From Talaromyces rugulosus (taxonomy: Eukaryota; Ascomycota; Eurotiomycetes; Eurotiales; Trichocomaceae): 64,000 nt of DNA. Position 1 is the stretch's first letter; every line of letters begins with the position of its first letter. The notes beneath the pieces were generated by a model. That model saw only the letters and a list, made by a program, of their open reading frames with translations. It did not search any database and was not told the origin of the DNA. Location: assembly GCF_013368755.1 (NCBI RefSeq), contig NC_049561.1, positions 4,464,001 through 4,528,000 on the forward strand, given 5' to 3'. This document shows positions 1-10,119 of the stretch, piece by piece. The position numbers and the translations under genes are program-made.

Positions 1-568
1 CTGCGCAGAATAGTATGTGCCCAAGGTGTTCACATTGAAGCATCGAGCAACAGACTGTGGGTCGCGCTCGAGGAAAGGCTCGTCTGGGCATATGCCAGCG
101 GCGGTCACTCTGCACTCATATATGAGAAAATATTACGGAAGGATATCTTTTTTGAAGGAAAACTTACAAACCATCGATGCGCCCAAAGTCGCTCACGATC
201 TCGTCAAACGTGGTCTTCAAAGCGGCGTAATTCGTGACATCGCTCCTGTTGATAGCGAAGTTGCTTAGAGGTTATCCCAGGTTGTAATTGCCTCACAAGA
301 AATCTTACTTGTAAAGCTTTACTTTCACTCCAAAATCCTTCTGCAGCTTATAAAAGTGCTCGTGTGGCTCATCGAGGAAATCAATGATGGCGAGATTGCC
401 GCCGGTTTCGGCGACTGCAAAACCAAAGGCCAAACCAAGACCCCGCGCACCTCCAGTGATCACGACTGTGCGATCTTTGAGAGAAAGAAGATCGTGTACC
501 GAGTGCTTCAAGAAGCGATCTGGATCAGGCCGATCCTTGACTTCTGTCTGGGCGTTGTTGGATGCCAT
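1..568 (-). CDS. Short-chain dehydrogenase/reductase, sorbose/xylulose reductase-like (3' part beyond window)
   Basis: NAD(P)-dependent SDR, probably a cytosolic ketose/polyol oxidoreductase of the fungal sorbose reductase, mannitol 2-dehydrogenase or L-xylulose reductase group. Exons read on the minus strand: 568-309, 263-172 and 107-1, with GT-AG introns of 45 and 64 nt. The cofactor loop TGGARGLG lies near residue 37, and the third exon carries the family motif NVNTLGTYYSAQ. The catalytic YxxxK and the C-terminus lie beyond position 1. The ATG at 568 is followed by a short polar leader usual in this group. It is divergent from the transketolase-type gene at 1001, so the two share the 569-1000 promoter, which suggests joint control in sugar or polyol use. 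Substrate cannot be set from this part alone. Confidence 0.85.
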
Positions 569-1000
569 TTTTTGCTAGTTTCTGGGATGCACAAGGGTTA
601 TTCAAAACGACCTGAATCACTGTGAAAATATGAATTTGCGAACAGCGCCGGATCCCAGCAGGACATTAATATTTGATATGCTTTCCATTTCTTTCTTGAA
701 GACCCAGAAAATTCTTTTCTTGGAGGGGTAAATGGGGGGCAGCACACGGAAACCCGAACCAAGAAAAGCCTCAGACGGATTTCGCGTCCGAATATCCATC
801 CCATGATGGTATTTCCAAATCGAGAACTCGGAATTGACGAAGAAACAATGTTCTTTCTGAGAGGGTTTTCCTGTTCGACCGACGATGCTCCACCGTTATT
901 TCAAATATTATTCCAAATATTTAGGTAATGAGGGCCTACTGGTTGAATTCCACCCCAACCTACTTGCTGTGAGGTCTGAAATACTTTTGAATACAACAAG
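569..1000. promoter_or_regulatory. Divergent promoter between SDR and transketolase-type genes
   Basis: This 432-nt region separates two divergent start codons and holds no gene. It contains an inverted CGG/CCG pair at 776-790 (CGGA, 7-nt spacer, TCCG), the kind of half-sites bound by Zn2Cys6 regulators. It also has an AT-rich stretch at 897-920. The shared position suggests co-regulation; binding is inferred, not shown. Confidence 0.4.
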
Positions 1001-3220
1001 ATGCCTCATCTAGCACCAAATTCTCTGAACGGGGATATTTCAGTAAAGTCCAAGATGACAGAAGACGATAGCGCCGTGTTGGCATTGCGCAACTTCATCT
1101 TTGACATTTGCAACCAAAATGGCGGAGGACATGGAGGATCTGCTATCGGTATGGCTGCCATCGGCGTGGCTCTTTACAAATATGTGATGCGCTATAACCC
1201 GTCGGATCCCGAATGGTTTGACAGGGATCGATTCGTCCTCTCAAATGGTAGGTGATAAATGAGTTCCAATGGAGTTTTCTCTCACTAACGAATTACAATA
1301 GGCCACACGGCCATGTTTCTGTATGCACTGAATCACCTCACGGGGTTCGACAACTTCAGCATGGACGAGATTAAAGGATATGGAAGCGCCAAGCTGAATG
1401 GCTTCACAACTATCTGCCATGCTCACCCAGAGATCGAAGTACCCGGCGTTGAAGTGACGACCGGTCCTCTCGGACAGGGAATTGCTAATGCAGTTGGACT
1501 GGCCATTGCATCTAAGAACTTGGCCGGAAAATTCAATAAACCCGGCCATGATATTGTTCAATCCCGCATATACTGTATGACCGGAGACGGTTGTTTAATG
1601 GAGGGCGTTGCCCTCGAAGCTATCTCTTTGGCTGGAAGTTTACAGCTGGACAACTTGGTGCTTCTCTATGATAATAACCAAGTAACCTGCGATGGACCCT
1701 TGGACTGGATAAACACCGAAGACGTCAATGCCAAAATGAGGGCTTCTGGGTGGCATGTTTTGGACATAGAAGATGGCTCTTACGACGTACCATCGATCGT
1801 CATAGCCCTGGAATATGCCAAATCAATCAAAGGAAAACCAGTATTTATCAACATTCGAACTGTCATTGGGCTCGGCACCCAGGTTGCAGGCACCTACAAG
1901 GCGCATCACGGTGCTTTTGACCTCGCCAGCATCGAGGCATCGAAGCGCCTTGCTGGACAAGATCCTGCAATCACCCATGTTATCCCCCCGGCTCAACTGG
2001 CTTACTTCCGAGAGCGAAAAGCGTCCGGCGAGGCTATCCAGAAAGATTGGAATTCTCTAGTTGAGAACTACACTACCACATATCCTGCCCTAGGAGAAGA
2101 ATTGAGCCAGAGGCGCAGTGGGAGCTATGGAACAGAATGGCTTGATATCCTCAAGGGCATTGATGTGACGCAGTTTAAAGGGGCAGCCACGCGAGACGTG
2201 AATGGGGCTATTATCGACAAACTGTGGGCTGCTTATCCCGCTCTTTGCGGCGGCGGCGCCGACTTGGTAAATTCCAACAAGTTTCCGTATGTGGAATCCG
2301 ATGTCTTCCATTCGTCAGTCGGTTCTTCTGCTGGTCGTTACATTCGTTACGGAATCCGAGAACATGCCATGGCGGCCGTGTCAAACGGGCTTGCTGCGTA
2401 CAACCCAGGCACTTTTTTGCCTTTGACCGCCACCTTTTTTATCTTCTACATCTACGTAAGTCTGGGACTCATATTTTATGGTGAAAGGAAAACAAGGTAG
2501 ACTAACAACCGAAAACAGGCCGCGCCGGGTGTTCGAATGGGTGCATTGAGCCATTTGCCCGTCATTCACTGTGCAACACATGACTCCTTCGCTGAGGGCC
2601 AGAATGGACCTACCCATCAGCCAGTCGAGGTAGACTCTCTTTATAGAGCTATGCCAAACTTGAATTACATTCGCCCTGCGAATGCAGAAGAGACAATTGG
2701 TGCCTGGATTATTGCTCTGGGTAACAAATCGAAGCCCACCATGCTCTCCCTGGCACGAGACCCCGTTGGAGATATCCCCGGAACAGATCGATTCAAGGTT
2801 GCAAAGGGTGCATATGTAGTAATCGATATAGCCGATGCTCAGCTTACTCTGGTCAGCTGTGGCACCAATTTGCACTACGTTGTAACTGCAGCCCAACGAC
2901 TGTCTGCGTCGGGAGTTCCAACGCGTGTTGTGAGCGCCCCCAGCTTCGACCATTTTGATCAGCAACACAGAGACTACCAAGCAACGGTATTCCCCTTGGA
3001 TGGGACGCCGGTCGTCAGTGTCGAGGAATATATAGCTACAACGTGGGCCCGATACACCACTGCTAGTATTGGCATGACTGGATACGGATATTCCGCGTCA
3101 AATCCTAGCAACTATGAGAGATTTGGCTTGGATGCCAATGGAATCGAGAAAAGGGTTCGGAAGTATCTTCATGACCTGGGTGGTAGCAACGCACGTATGA
3201 CTGGATGGCGGCAATTGTGA
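1001..3220 (+). CDS. Transketolase family enzyme, dihydroxyacetone synthase-like
   Basis: Thiamine-diphosphate enzyme moving a two-carbon ketol unit between sugar phosphates; the closest pattern I recognise is dihydroxyacetone synthase (xylulose 5-phosphate plus formaldehyde to dihydroxyacetone plus glyceraldehyde 3-phosphate). Exons are 1001-1247, 1302-2455 and 2519-3220 (700 aa, the family's usual size). The TPP motif begins GDGCLMEG and ends with DNN about 30 residues later. Further landmarks are GGGHGGSAIGMA near the N-terminus, GPLGQGIANAVG, the catalytic glutamate in REHAMAAVSNG, and the pyrimidine-domain segment HDSFAEGQNGPTHQP. The C-terminus RQL is not a canonical peroxisomal SKL-type signal, unlike methylotrophic yeast DHAS. 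Neighbours are polyol/sugar oxidoreductases, which fits a pentose or ketose route. An ordinary transketolase paralogue remains possible. Confidence 0.88.
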
Positions 3221-3555
3221 TTTTTGTAGACTACTCTTGTTTTGGTTTCGCGCACATGGAAATTAGGCCAAAGAAATTATTTAAAGAAGATTATGTTGAA
3301 GATAAAATCCATTCTGATAAGCTTTTATGTTACTGATTATTCAAATCTTATGGATAGTATTTACCTAGCACCTAGATTTCAAATGTTTATCACAAAATTC
3401 GAAGTAACTAGAAGTATTTTATATACTGTATGTACTAGACGATAAAGTAGAATACCTTTTATGAAATAGTCACCTACATATGTATTCAACATTGAGATAA
3501 ATTTATCTTTAACTATAAACGTTTGAATAAATAACACCAAAGACTACAGGTGTAT
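3221..3555. other. AT-rich gap between convergent genes
   Basis: This AT-rich tract lies between the ends of the transketolase-type gene and the polyol dehydrogenase gene. It presumably holds both 3' untranslated regions and polyadenylation signals. I see no gene in it. Confidence 0.5.
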
Positions 3556-4842
3556 TCAAAGTTGAGACTGCAAAGTATTGTAACTCGGAAAGTTGACGAT
3601 TGTTTTGACGACCAGTTCGCCCTTCTCGTCCTGAGTCTTGCCGGCGGTCTGGAAAGCTTCTGGTATTGACTCGAGTCCCACATATCGGTGTGTGACGAGC
3701 TTACCAACATCTGGTAATGTTTTTCCAGTGACAGATTCAGTGGCAACCTCAATGGCTCTCGGATACGCATCGGCGTATCGCCAGGTGGGAATCAGATCAA
3801 TTTCTTTGGCAGAAACTTCCGAAATAGGCAATGTATGGTTAGGTGTGCCCATGCCGACCAAGACGACTCGTCCGCCGGGTTTGCTTGCCTACATTCAGGA
3901 TGTATCGTGTATTAGTGTTATTATTCTTCCAAAAGACAACTGGAGAATGAAATTATAAACTAAACTCACATATATAGAGCCCTGTAAGCATGATTCTACC
4001 CCCGTGCATTCAAAGACCCGGTCAACATGTCCGACAGTGCTACCATCGGACCATTGTAGCCCTTGAATTCCTGCTGCCGTACCTTTAGCTATATCAAGCT
4101 TTTCTTCTATAGTCTGCCCTCGTTTCATTTCAACCGTAAATATGGTAGAAGCAAAGCCATATTTCAGGGCAAACTGTAAACGGCCTTGGTCGATATCTGC
4201 CATGACAACATTTTTGAAGCCCTCTGCCTTTGCTGCAACAGCACATAACAATCCCACAGCACCCGCACCAAATATTAAACAGTTTAACGGCGTCTTTGAT
4301 AGCGGAGCACGAATATCGTTAGCCCTGCGTACTGCGTGAACTGCAACTGCGAGGGGTTCCAAAAGCGCTCCGATCTCGTAATCCAAACTTGCAGGGAGCT
4401 TATGAATCCATTTGACCGGGTGGTTGATGCGCGATTGAAGAGTGCCTTGAAAATGAGGGAACTTTGACCCAGAGCTCCGAAACCTCAATTCTCGACAAAT
4501 ATTGTAACGCCCATTCTGGCAATCAGTACATTGTCCACAGGGGACCCCGACTTCCAGCGCGACTCGGTCGCCAACTGATATGGTGGGATTTGCTGCGGAG
4601 ACGCCAGACCCTAGTGCGACAACCTCTCCAGATGATTCATGTCCTAAACAAAGAGGCTCCCGAACTGTAATGCTCCCGTTTCGATAATGGTGATAGTAAT
4701 GAAGATCGGAACCACAAAGGGTTGTTGAACGAGGAAGGACTTGCACCTCGTCAGCGCCGAGCTCCGGTAGAGGCTTATATTCTAGGCGAAAGTCGTGAGG
4801 CCCATGAAGATATTGGCCAGCGCTTTGCGCTACAGAAGACAT
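3556..4842 (-). CDS. Zinc-dependent polyol dehydrogenase (sorbitol/xylitol/L-arabinitol dehydrogenase family)
   Basis: Medium-chain zinc dehydrogenase oxidising a sugar alcohol to the ketose with NAD. Exons on the minus strand are 4842-3970 and 3888-3556 (401 aa) with an 81-nt intron starting GTGAGT. Catalytic-zinc residues are seen in LCGSDLHYYHHYRNGS and GHESSGEVV. The structural-zinc loop is CGQCTDCQNGRYNIC, the Rossmann loop is GAGAVGLLCA, and an acidic residue follows in ADIDQGRL. The start at 4842 (MSSVAQ) is preferred to an in-frame ATG 63 nt upstream because the family begins just before the catalytic domain. It is divergent from the monooxygenase gene across 4843-5419. Xylitol, sorbitol and arabinitol specificities cannot be separated by eye. 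Confidence 0.88.
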
Positions 4843-5070
4843 GATGATGACTGGTCTTAAAGACCTATGTTTTGTTCCGATATGACTTTTTAACCTCGAA
4901 GTCAACTACAAAAAAGACCAAACAGGGAGCATTAATATGACCTAAATTGTTTTGTACTAATTTTAACAAATCCAATTTCCTGGAACTAATAATACTCTAT
5001 GGAAAATATACTAATTTTTTCGCATTAATTCTTGATGTCGCGCCCAACGTCTAAACATGGGGAAATGCCC

Positions 5071-5097
5071 TCCGAATGGACGGTGGACCGCTTCGGA
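5071..5097. promoter_or_regulatory. Inverted CGG/CCG repeat in divergent promoter
   Basis: TCCGAA at 5071-5076 is mirrored by TTCGGA at 5092-5097, and a second inverted pair CGG-N4-CCG sits inside at 5081-5090. The site lies midway in the 577-nt divergent promoter of the polyol dehydrogenase and monooxygenase genes. The layout suits a dimeric Zn2Cys6 regulator such as the one encoded at 10120; this is inference. Confidence 0.35.
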
Positions 5098-5419
5098 ATT
5101 GGCCTGCTCTGCCGGAAAATGAGGTCAGGGGCCACTCGCAAGTATATCCGATATATGCAGAACTAATTTTCTAGGGCTAGATTAGCCCAAGGAAGCTAAG
5201 CTCTCAATTTAAAGGAATCGTTTATATTCATTGATTCTTTCAAATTTCGTTGTTCTAGGAAGTTGTATCGGGGCTTTATTGGCGAGGGAACTATTTACAC
5301 CACCTTTGCTAAATTGAAGCTGTCAACATTCTTAATCTCCCTTGTGTTTGATTTGTTAATTCTACCCTTTTCATTTCGCGATTCCTAAGTTGTTTGTCAA
5401 AATCTTTTAATTTGCAAAA

Positions 5420-7207
5420 ATGTCCGAATACGCCAAAGAGCTGAATGCCATCATTATCGGCGCTGGTCCCGCCGGTATTGCGATGGCATACAGACTGAAG
5501 CATGACCTCAAGTTTGACGACTTTACTGTCTACGAGAAACTGGATGGGGTTGGTGGAACTTGGAGAGCTAACACCTATCCCGGTTGGTAAGAAAGCATGC
5601 CTATATACCTTTTGTTGAGAGCAAGTGGGAGCTGACTGTTATCCTCGTTTCGAAACAGCGGTTGCGATCTCCCTTCCCATCTTTATTCTTTCAGCTTCAA
5701 TCTCAATCCCAACTGGTCGAAGGAGCTTTGTGAACAGCCCGAGATTCTTCAATGTGAGTGTATAATAATCATACGCAAGGAACAACCTTTAACGCACTAA
5801 ATAGACATGGAGGACACCGTCGATAAATTCGATCTACGCAAGCACGTCCACTCGTCGGTCGAATGCGTTGGCGCAACATGGCACAACGACAAAAGCAAAT
5901 GGGAAGTTCGCCTGAAGGATCTCGGGACAAAATTGGAGTTTTCTCGATTTGCATCGGTTTTTGTCTCCGCCGTGGGAGCAATTTCCTTCCCTCGTGATGT
6001 CAAGTTTCCAGAGATGGAAAAGTTCCAGGGTCCTATGTTTCACACTGCACGATGGGATCATTCAGTGAAATACAAAGGAAAACGTGTTGCCGTCATTGGA
6101 AACGGATGCAGCGCAGCTCAAGTTGTCCCTGCTGTTGCCAAAGATGCTGGTTCTGTCACGCAGTTCGCTCGTAGTGGCCAATGGTTCCACGCTCGTCCCA
6201 ATCGCCCATACAGCGAGTTTGACAAGTTCATTTTCCGCTGGCTACCTCTGCGACTGCGTTTGCTCCGCCTGCGTATCTTCCTTAATGCCGACGAGGAGAC
6301 AACCACTTACTTTCCGACACCCAAAGGCCTCAAAATACGCAAGGCCACAGAAGAAGAGTCCAAAAAATACATCCGATCCGTGGCACCCCAGAAGTATTGG
6401 GACTCAATAATTCCTACGTTTCCTCTTGGGTGCAAGCGCCGCATCTTTGACCCAGACTATCTCGAGTCTTTGAACTTTCCAAACGTCGAGCTCATCCCCG
6501 AGGGCATCAAAGAGTTCACGGAAACCGGCATTATAAGCAGTTCGGGTATTTCTAATGATTTTGATATCATTGTTTTGGCTACGGGATTCCAGGTTGCCCA
6601 ATTTCTTGTGCCAATGCACATTATTGGCGCGCATGGAAAACCTTTGCAGGAACAGTGGAACGAATGCCGCGGTGCTCAAGCCTACCTAGGCACGCACGTC
6701 CATAATTTCCCCAACCTAGCCATCTTGTTTGGTCCTAACACATTCCCTGCCAACAACTCCGCTTTGTTTGCCTGTGAAACTCAGGTTGACTACGCAATCA
6801 AGTCCCTCTTCAAGCCCCTTCTAGATCGTCGAGCTTCAATCATCGAAGTCAAGCAAGCAGCCGAAGATCGCTCGACAAACGCCATTCACAAGGAACTTGC
6901 CGACACTGTGTTTGCTGGTGACTGCTCCAACTGGTACATTGGCAACTTTGGCCGCAACGCAGCATCCTGGCCAGGTCTTGCTCGCTCTTACTGGGCTGCA
7001 ACGTACTTTCCGGATTGGTCTGCCTTTAACATGAGCGGTGGTAGTTTATTCTGGCCTTTCTATCGCGTGAGTCGCTGGTTCAGAACACTGTCTTCGTTGA
7101 CAAAGGCTTTTATTGGCCTTGGAATCTTGCTGGGACTAAGCCAGCCTTCCGTTCTGGCTTCCCGTTCACAAAGTATCATTCAAAGCTTGACGAATTTCGT
7201 ACAGTAA
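5420..7207 (+). CDS. Flavin-binding monooxygenase, type I Baeyer-Villiger type
   Basis: FAD- and NADPH-dependent monooxygenase inserting oxygen next to a carbonyl to give an ester or lactone. Exons are 5420-5586, 5659-5753 and 5805-7207 (554 aa). The FAD loop GAGPAG is near residue 13. The long BVMO fingerprint GGTWRANTYPGCGCD spans the first intron, the short fingerprint FQGPMFHTARWD follows, and the NADPH loop is GNGCSA. A hydrophobic stretch near the C-terminus (AFIGLGILLGL) may anchor it to a membrane. The ATG at 5420 gives a 12-residue lead to the FAD motif, as expected. An esterase would normally follow a BVMO, but none is in the window; an aldehyde dehydrogenase gene lies next. Substrate unknown. 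Confidence 0.9.
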
Positions 7208-7895
7208 TCTCTTTAACCATCATGAATACCCATGGAGAGCTATGGGGGGATTCAAATATGTAATAGAGGTGAATTGTTTTGTCATCATGTAATTGTTATT
7301 TCACCTCGGGTTTTTTTTTTGTCAAAATTGCTACTACAATGAAACATCTGAACACTTTTATATTCCATGTGAAACTTTCTGACGTATAAATTATCATTTA
7401 TTGATATTATATGAACGCTCTTAATTAGAAGAATAGAGGCACCGAATGAGTTTATTGATCTAGCAATATGATTAATTTAAGCTCCTTGGATGATAGATGT
7501 ATACACTATATGTTCGAATTAATAAGTCATAACCTGTTATTTTTATGTCAGTATCAATAGAATCTCCTTCTTCAATTATTGACCACCTATCGTGATTATT
7601 TCCATACACAGAGCTCGACGCTGGGGAACGGAATTGCGAGTCCTGGAAATCAGCTCCGATGCGGGGGGTGGGTTCGGGGTCGATTTCCGGGACTCTGGAA
7701 TTGCGGGGAAACCCTAACGCTGGGTTCATGGAAAAGCAACGCCATGAGTAATGAGAAAACAGATTAAAAGGACAGTTATTTTATATAATTTAGGTAATAA
7801 TAAAGGTTTTCTGAACTTGGTTTAATTGAATTGCATATCCAATTCTTCAAAGACCTTAACGCCCAAAAACCGTAAGACCAGTTTCATCACACACC
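7208..7895. promoter_or_regulatory. Promoter of aldehyde dehydrogenase gene
   Basis: AT-rich DNA with no gene, interrupted by a sharply GC-rich island at about 7620-7720 that contains the long inverted repeat annotated separately. Confidence 0.4.
7638..7695. repeat. Long inverted repeat (14-bp arms) upstream of aldehyde dehydrogenase
   Basis: Arm 7638-7651 and arm 7682-7695 are reverse complements at 13 of 14 positions, separated by a 30-nt G-rich loop. Nine-base direct copies of GGAATTGCG flank the pair at about 7630 and 7698. It lies roughly 200-260 nt upstream of the ATG, in an otherwise AT-rich promoter. It could be an operator, a cruciform, or a remnant of a tiny inverted-repeat element. 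Confidence 0.5.
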
Positions 7896-9655
7896 ATGGC
7901 GTCGGCGTCTACATATCACGAACAAGCTCTCTCAAAGGTAAAAATTATCTATGCGAATTATATTTGTGGAAATTGTGACGCACAAAAAAAGAAGAGAAAG
8001 CTTACTCCATGCATAGCTTCAAAATCCTAGTTTGTTTTTAGGAGATGCCTTTATTGATGGAAAATGGGTATCCAAAGAGTCTAAATTTGTAGTATACGGT
8101 TCGTTAATTCTTACAGTTACACTAAAAAAAAGCTCCTATACTGATCATATTTTGAAACCCAAAACAGAACCATCAACAGGCACAAGCCTAGGTCAAGTGG
8201 CAGATTGCAACCTCGAAGATTTCAAACGTGCTATTGAGAGTGCAGACAAGGCACAACCAGCATACTTTGAGAGTATCACTGCTGCGGGGCGTGGCGCACT
8301 TTTGAGGAAATGGTACGATCTCATAATAGCGAACAAGAAAGATCGTAAGAAATTCCCCCAATGATTAATGAGGACACAATTTTTGACGCATGGATACGAA
8401 TAGTTGCAACGATCTTGAGTCTTGAAAACGGAAAGACATACTCGGAAGCTGAAGGAGAAGTCGTCTACGCAGCAAGTTTTATTTCTTGGTTTGCTGAAGA
8501 AGCCCCGAGGGCCTACGGTGTGACAATTCCGTCTTCATATGCTCGCACGTCGGTGTTTACCACCCGCCAACCCGTGGGTGTCTGCGGCATTATTACTCCT
8601 TGGAACTTCCCTGCAGCCATGATCACCAGAAAGGTTGGCCCTGCCCTGGCCGCAGGATGCAGCGTTGTTATCAAACCACCCAGTGAAACCCCATACACCT
8701 GCTTGGCATTGACCAAACTGGCCGTCGAAGCTGGCCTGCCCCCTGCAGTGATCCAAGTATGCCCGACCAAGAACCGGGAAGCTGCTACCGAGCTGGCTAC
8801 AAACCCGTTGGTTCATAAAATTAGCTTCACAGGTTCTACTGGTGTGGGAAAATACCTCGCCAAGCTAGCAGCTGGTACAGTGAAGAAAGTTAGTCTTGAG
8901 CTGGGGGGCAATGCGCCATTCATTGTCTTCGACGACGCCGATATTGATGCGGCTGTTGAGGGTGCCATGTTTTCCAAATTCCGATGCTCTGGTCAGACTT
9001 GCGTATGGTACGTTTTGTGTCACGCGTTCTGGTGTTCTTACATCTTCATGTCTAACTGATTCTCGCTTTCAATAGTGCCAACCTTATTTATGCCCAGAAA
9101 GGTATCGCGAAGCAATTCACTGCCAAGTTGATTGCAAAAGTTGCAGCCCTAAAGACAGGTCCCGGTCTAGACCCATCAACAACCCAAGGGCCCCTAGTGA
9201 ACAGGGCCGGTGTTGACAAGGTTGCCCGTCATATTGAAGACGCATTGTCCAAAGGTGCTCGCATTGAAACTGGAGGTGCGAAACCACAGTCTGCGGGCTT
9301 CTTCCATGAGCCTACGGTTCTATCTGGAATTACACCAAACATGCTAGTGACCAGCGAGGAGACATTTGGACCTCTAGCTCCGGTAATCGAATTTGAAACT
9401 GAGGAAGAGGTTCTTCGTCTTGCCAATTCTTCGGAGTTTGGTTTGGCAGGATACTTTTTCTCTCAAGATGTCAGCCGGGTGATGCGTGTTGCTCACCGTT
9501 TGCAAGTCGGTATCATCGGCGCCAACACTGGCAAAATCAGTGCTGCTGAGTCACCTTTTGGCGGAGTCAAAGAAAGTGGATATGGCAAGGAAGGAAGCCT
9601 CTATGGGCTACAAGAATACCAGATTACCAAGAGCATTACTCTTAGCAACTGGTAA
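7896..9655 (+). CDS. NAD(P)-dependent aldehyde dehydrogenase, succinate-semialdehyde dehydrogenase type
   Basis: Oxidises an aldehyde to the acid; the sequence best resembles the GabD/succinate-semialdehyde group. Exons are 7896-7937, 8017-8098, 8168-8344, 8404-9007 and 9076-9655 (494 aa, the usual length). Phases are consistent across all four introns, though the second donor, GTTCGT, is weak. Landmarks include GITPWNFPAAMITRK, the general base in LELGGNAPF, the nucleophile cysteine in SGQTC (split from VCAN by intron 4) and SPFGGVKESGYGKEG near the end. It sits between the monooxygenase and the regulator, consistent with handling an aldehyde made in the same pathway. Exact substrate is inferred from family only. 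Confidence 0.87.
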
Positions 9656-9991
9656 AGATCGGTTCTTCTTTGCGTATGATATGAATGATGAATTCCTAGG
9701 AAGGACAAGCAGAGTTATGGCGACTTTCTGTAGATTATTATATAAATCTAGACATATATGCATTCAAGATCTCCAATACAGTTTGAAATTGTATAGATTA
9801 ACTCCACAGAATGTCGACACTAGTTCGGGCATTTTCTGTCCATAACAGACTACAAACTCATTACTTCAACCTCCGATTGTCACATTGTTTCACTTTTCCC
9901 TATTGTCTACCCCTCCCTTCTAAAGTGTGCTGCTTACCATTGGAAAGATAAATTCTTAAATATTCAGAATTGGTGTAGGTTTTCGCCAAGG

Positions 9992-10009
9992 TGCGGAGCC
10001 AGCCCCGCA
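9992..10009. promoter_or_regulatory. TGCGG-N8-CCGCA palindrome upstream of the Zn2Cys6 gene
   Basis: Perfect inverted TGCGG/CCGCA arms with an 8-nt spacer, 111 nt before the start codon of the regulator gene. CGG/CCG triplets in inverted orientation are the usual half-sites of Zn2Cys6 dimers. A second palindrome follows at once. Confidence 0.4.
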
Positions 10010-10014
10010 TCTTT

Positions 10015-10036
10015 TTCCGGTTACCATTCCCCGGAA
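10015..10036. promoter_or_regulatory. TTCCGG-N10-CCGGAA palindrome upstream of the Zn2Cys6 gene
   Basis: Six-base perfect inverted arms with a 10-nt spacer, the CGG/CCG spacing type known for some Zn2Cys6 dimers. It lies 84 nt upstream of the regulator's ATG, so autoregulation is plausible but inferred. Confidence 0.4.
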
Positions 10037-10119
10037 TCCAGTTTACTTATAACTCTTCTCTTTTCCTTTTCTTTCTTCTTTTGCTCTCTTTTTACTTGCG
10101 ACAAAACACACTTTGCACG

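Noticed and set aside
2381..2980. 199-codon open frame on the minus strand
   Set aside because: It lies antisense to well-supported exons of the transketolase-type gene and has no recognisable domain.
3212..3220. RQL C-terminus as a peroxisomal targeting signal
   Set aside because: Does not fit the usual [SAC][KRH][LM] consensus.
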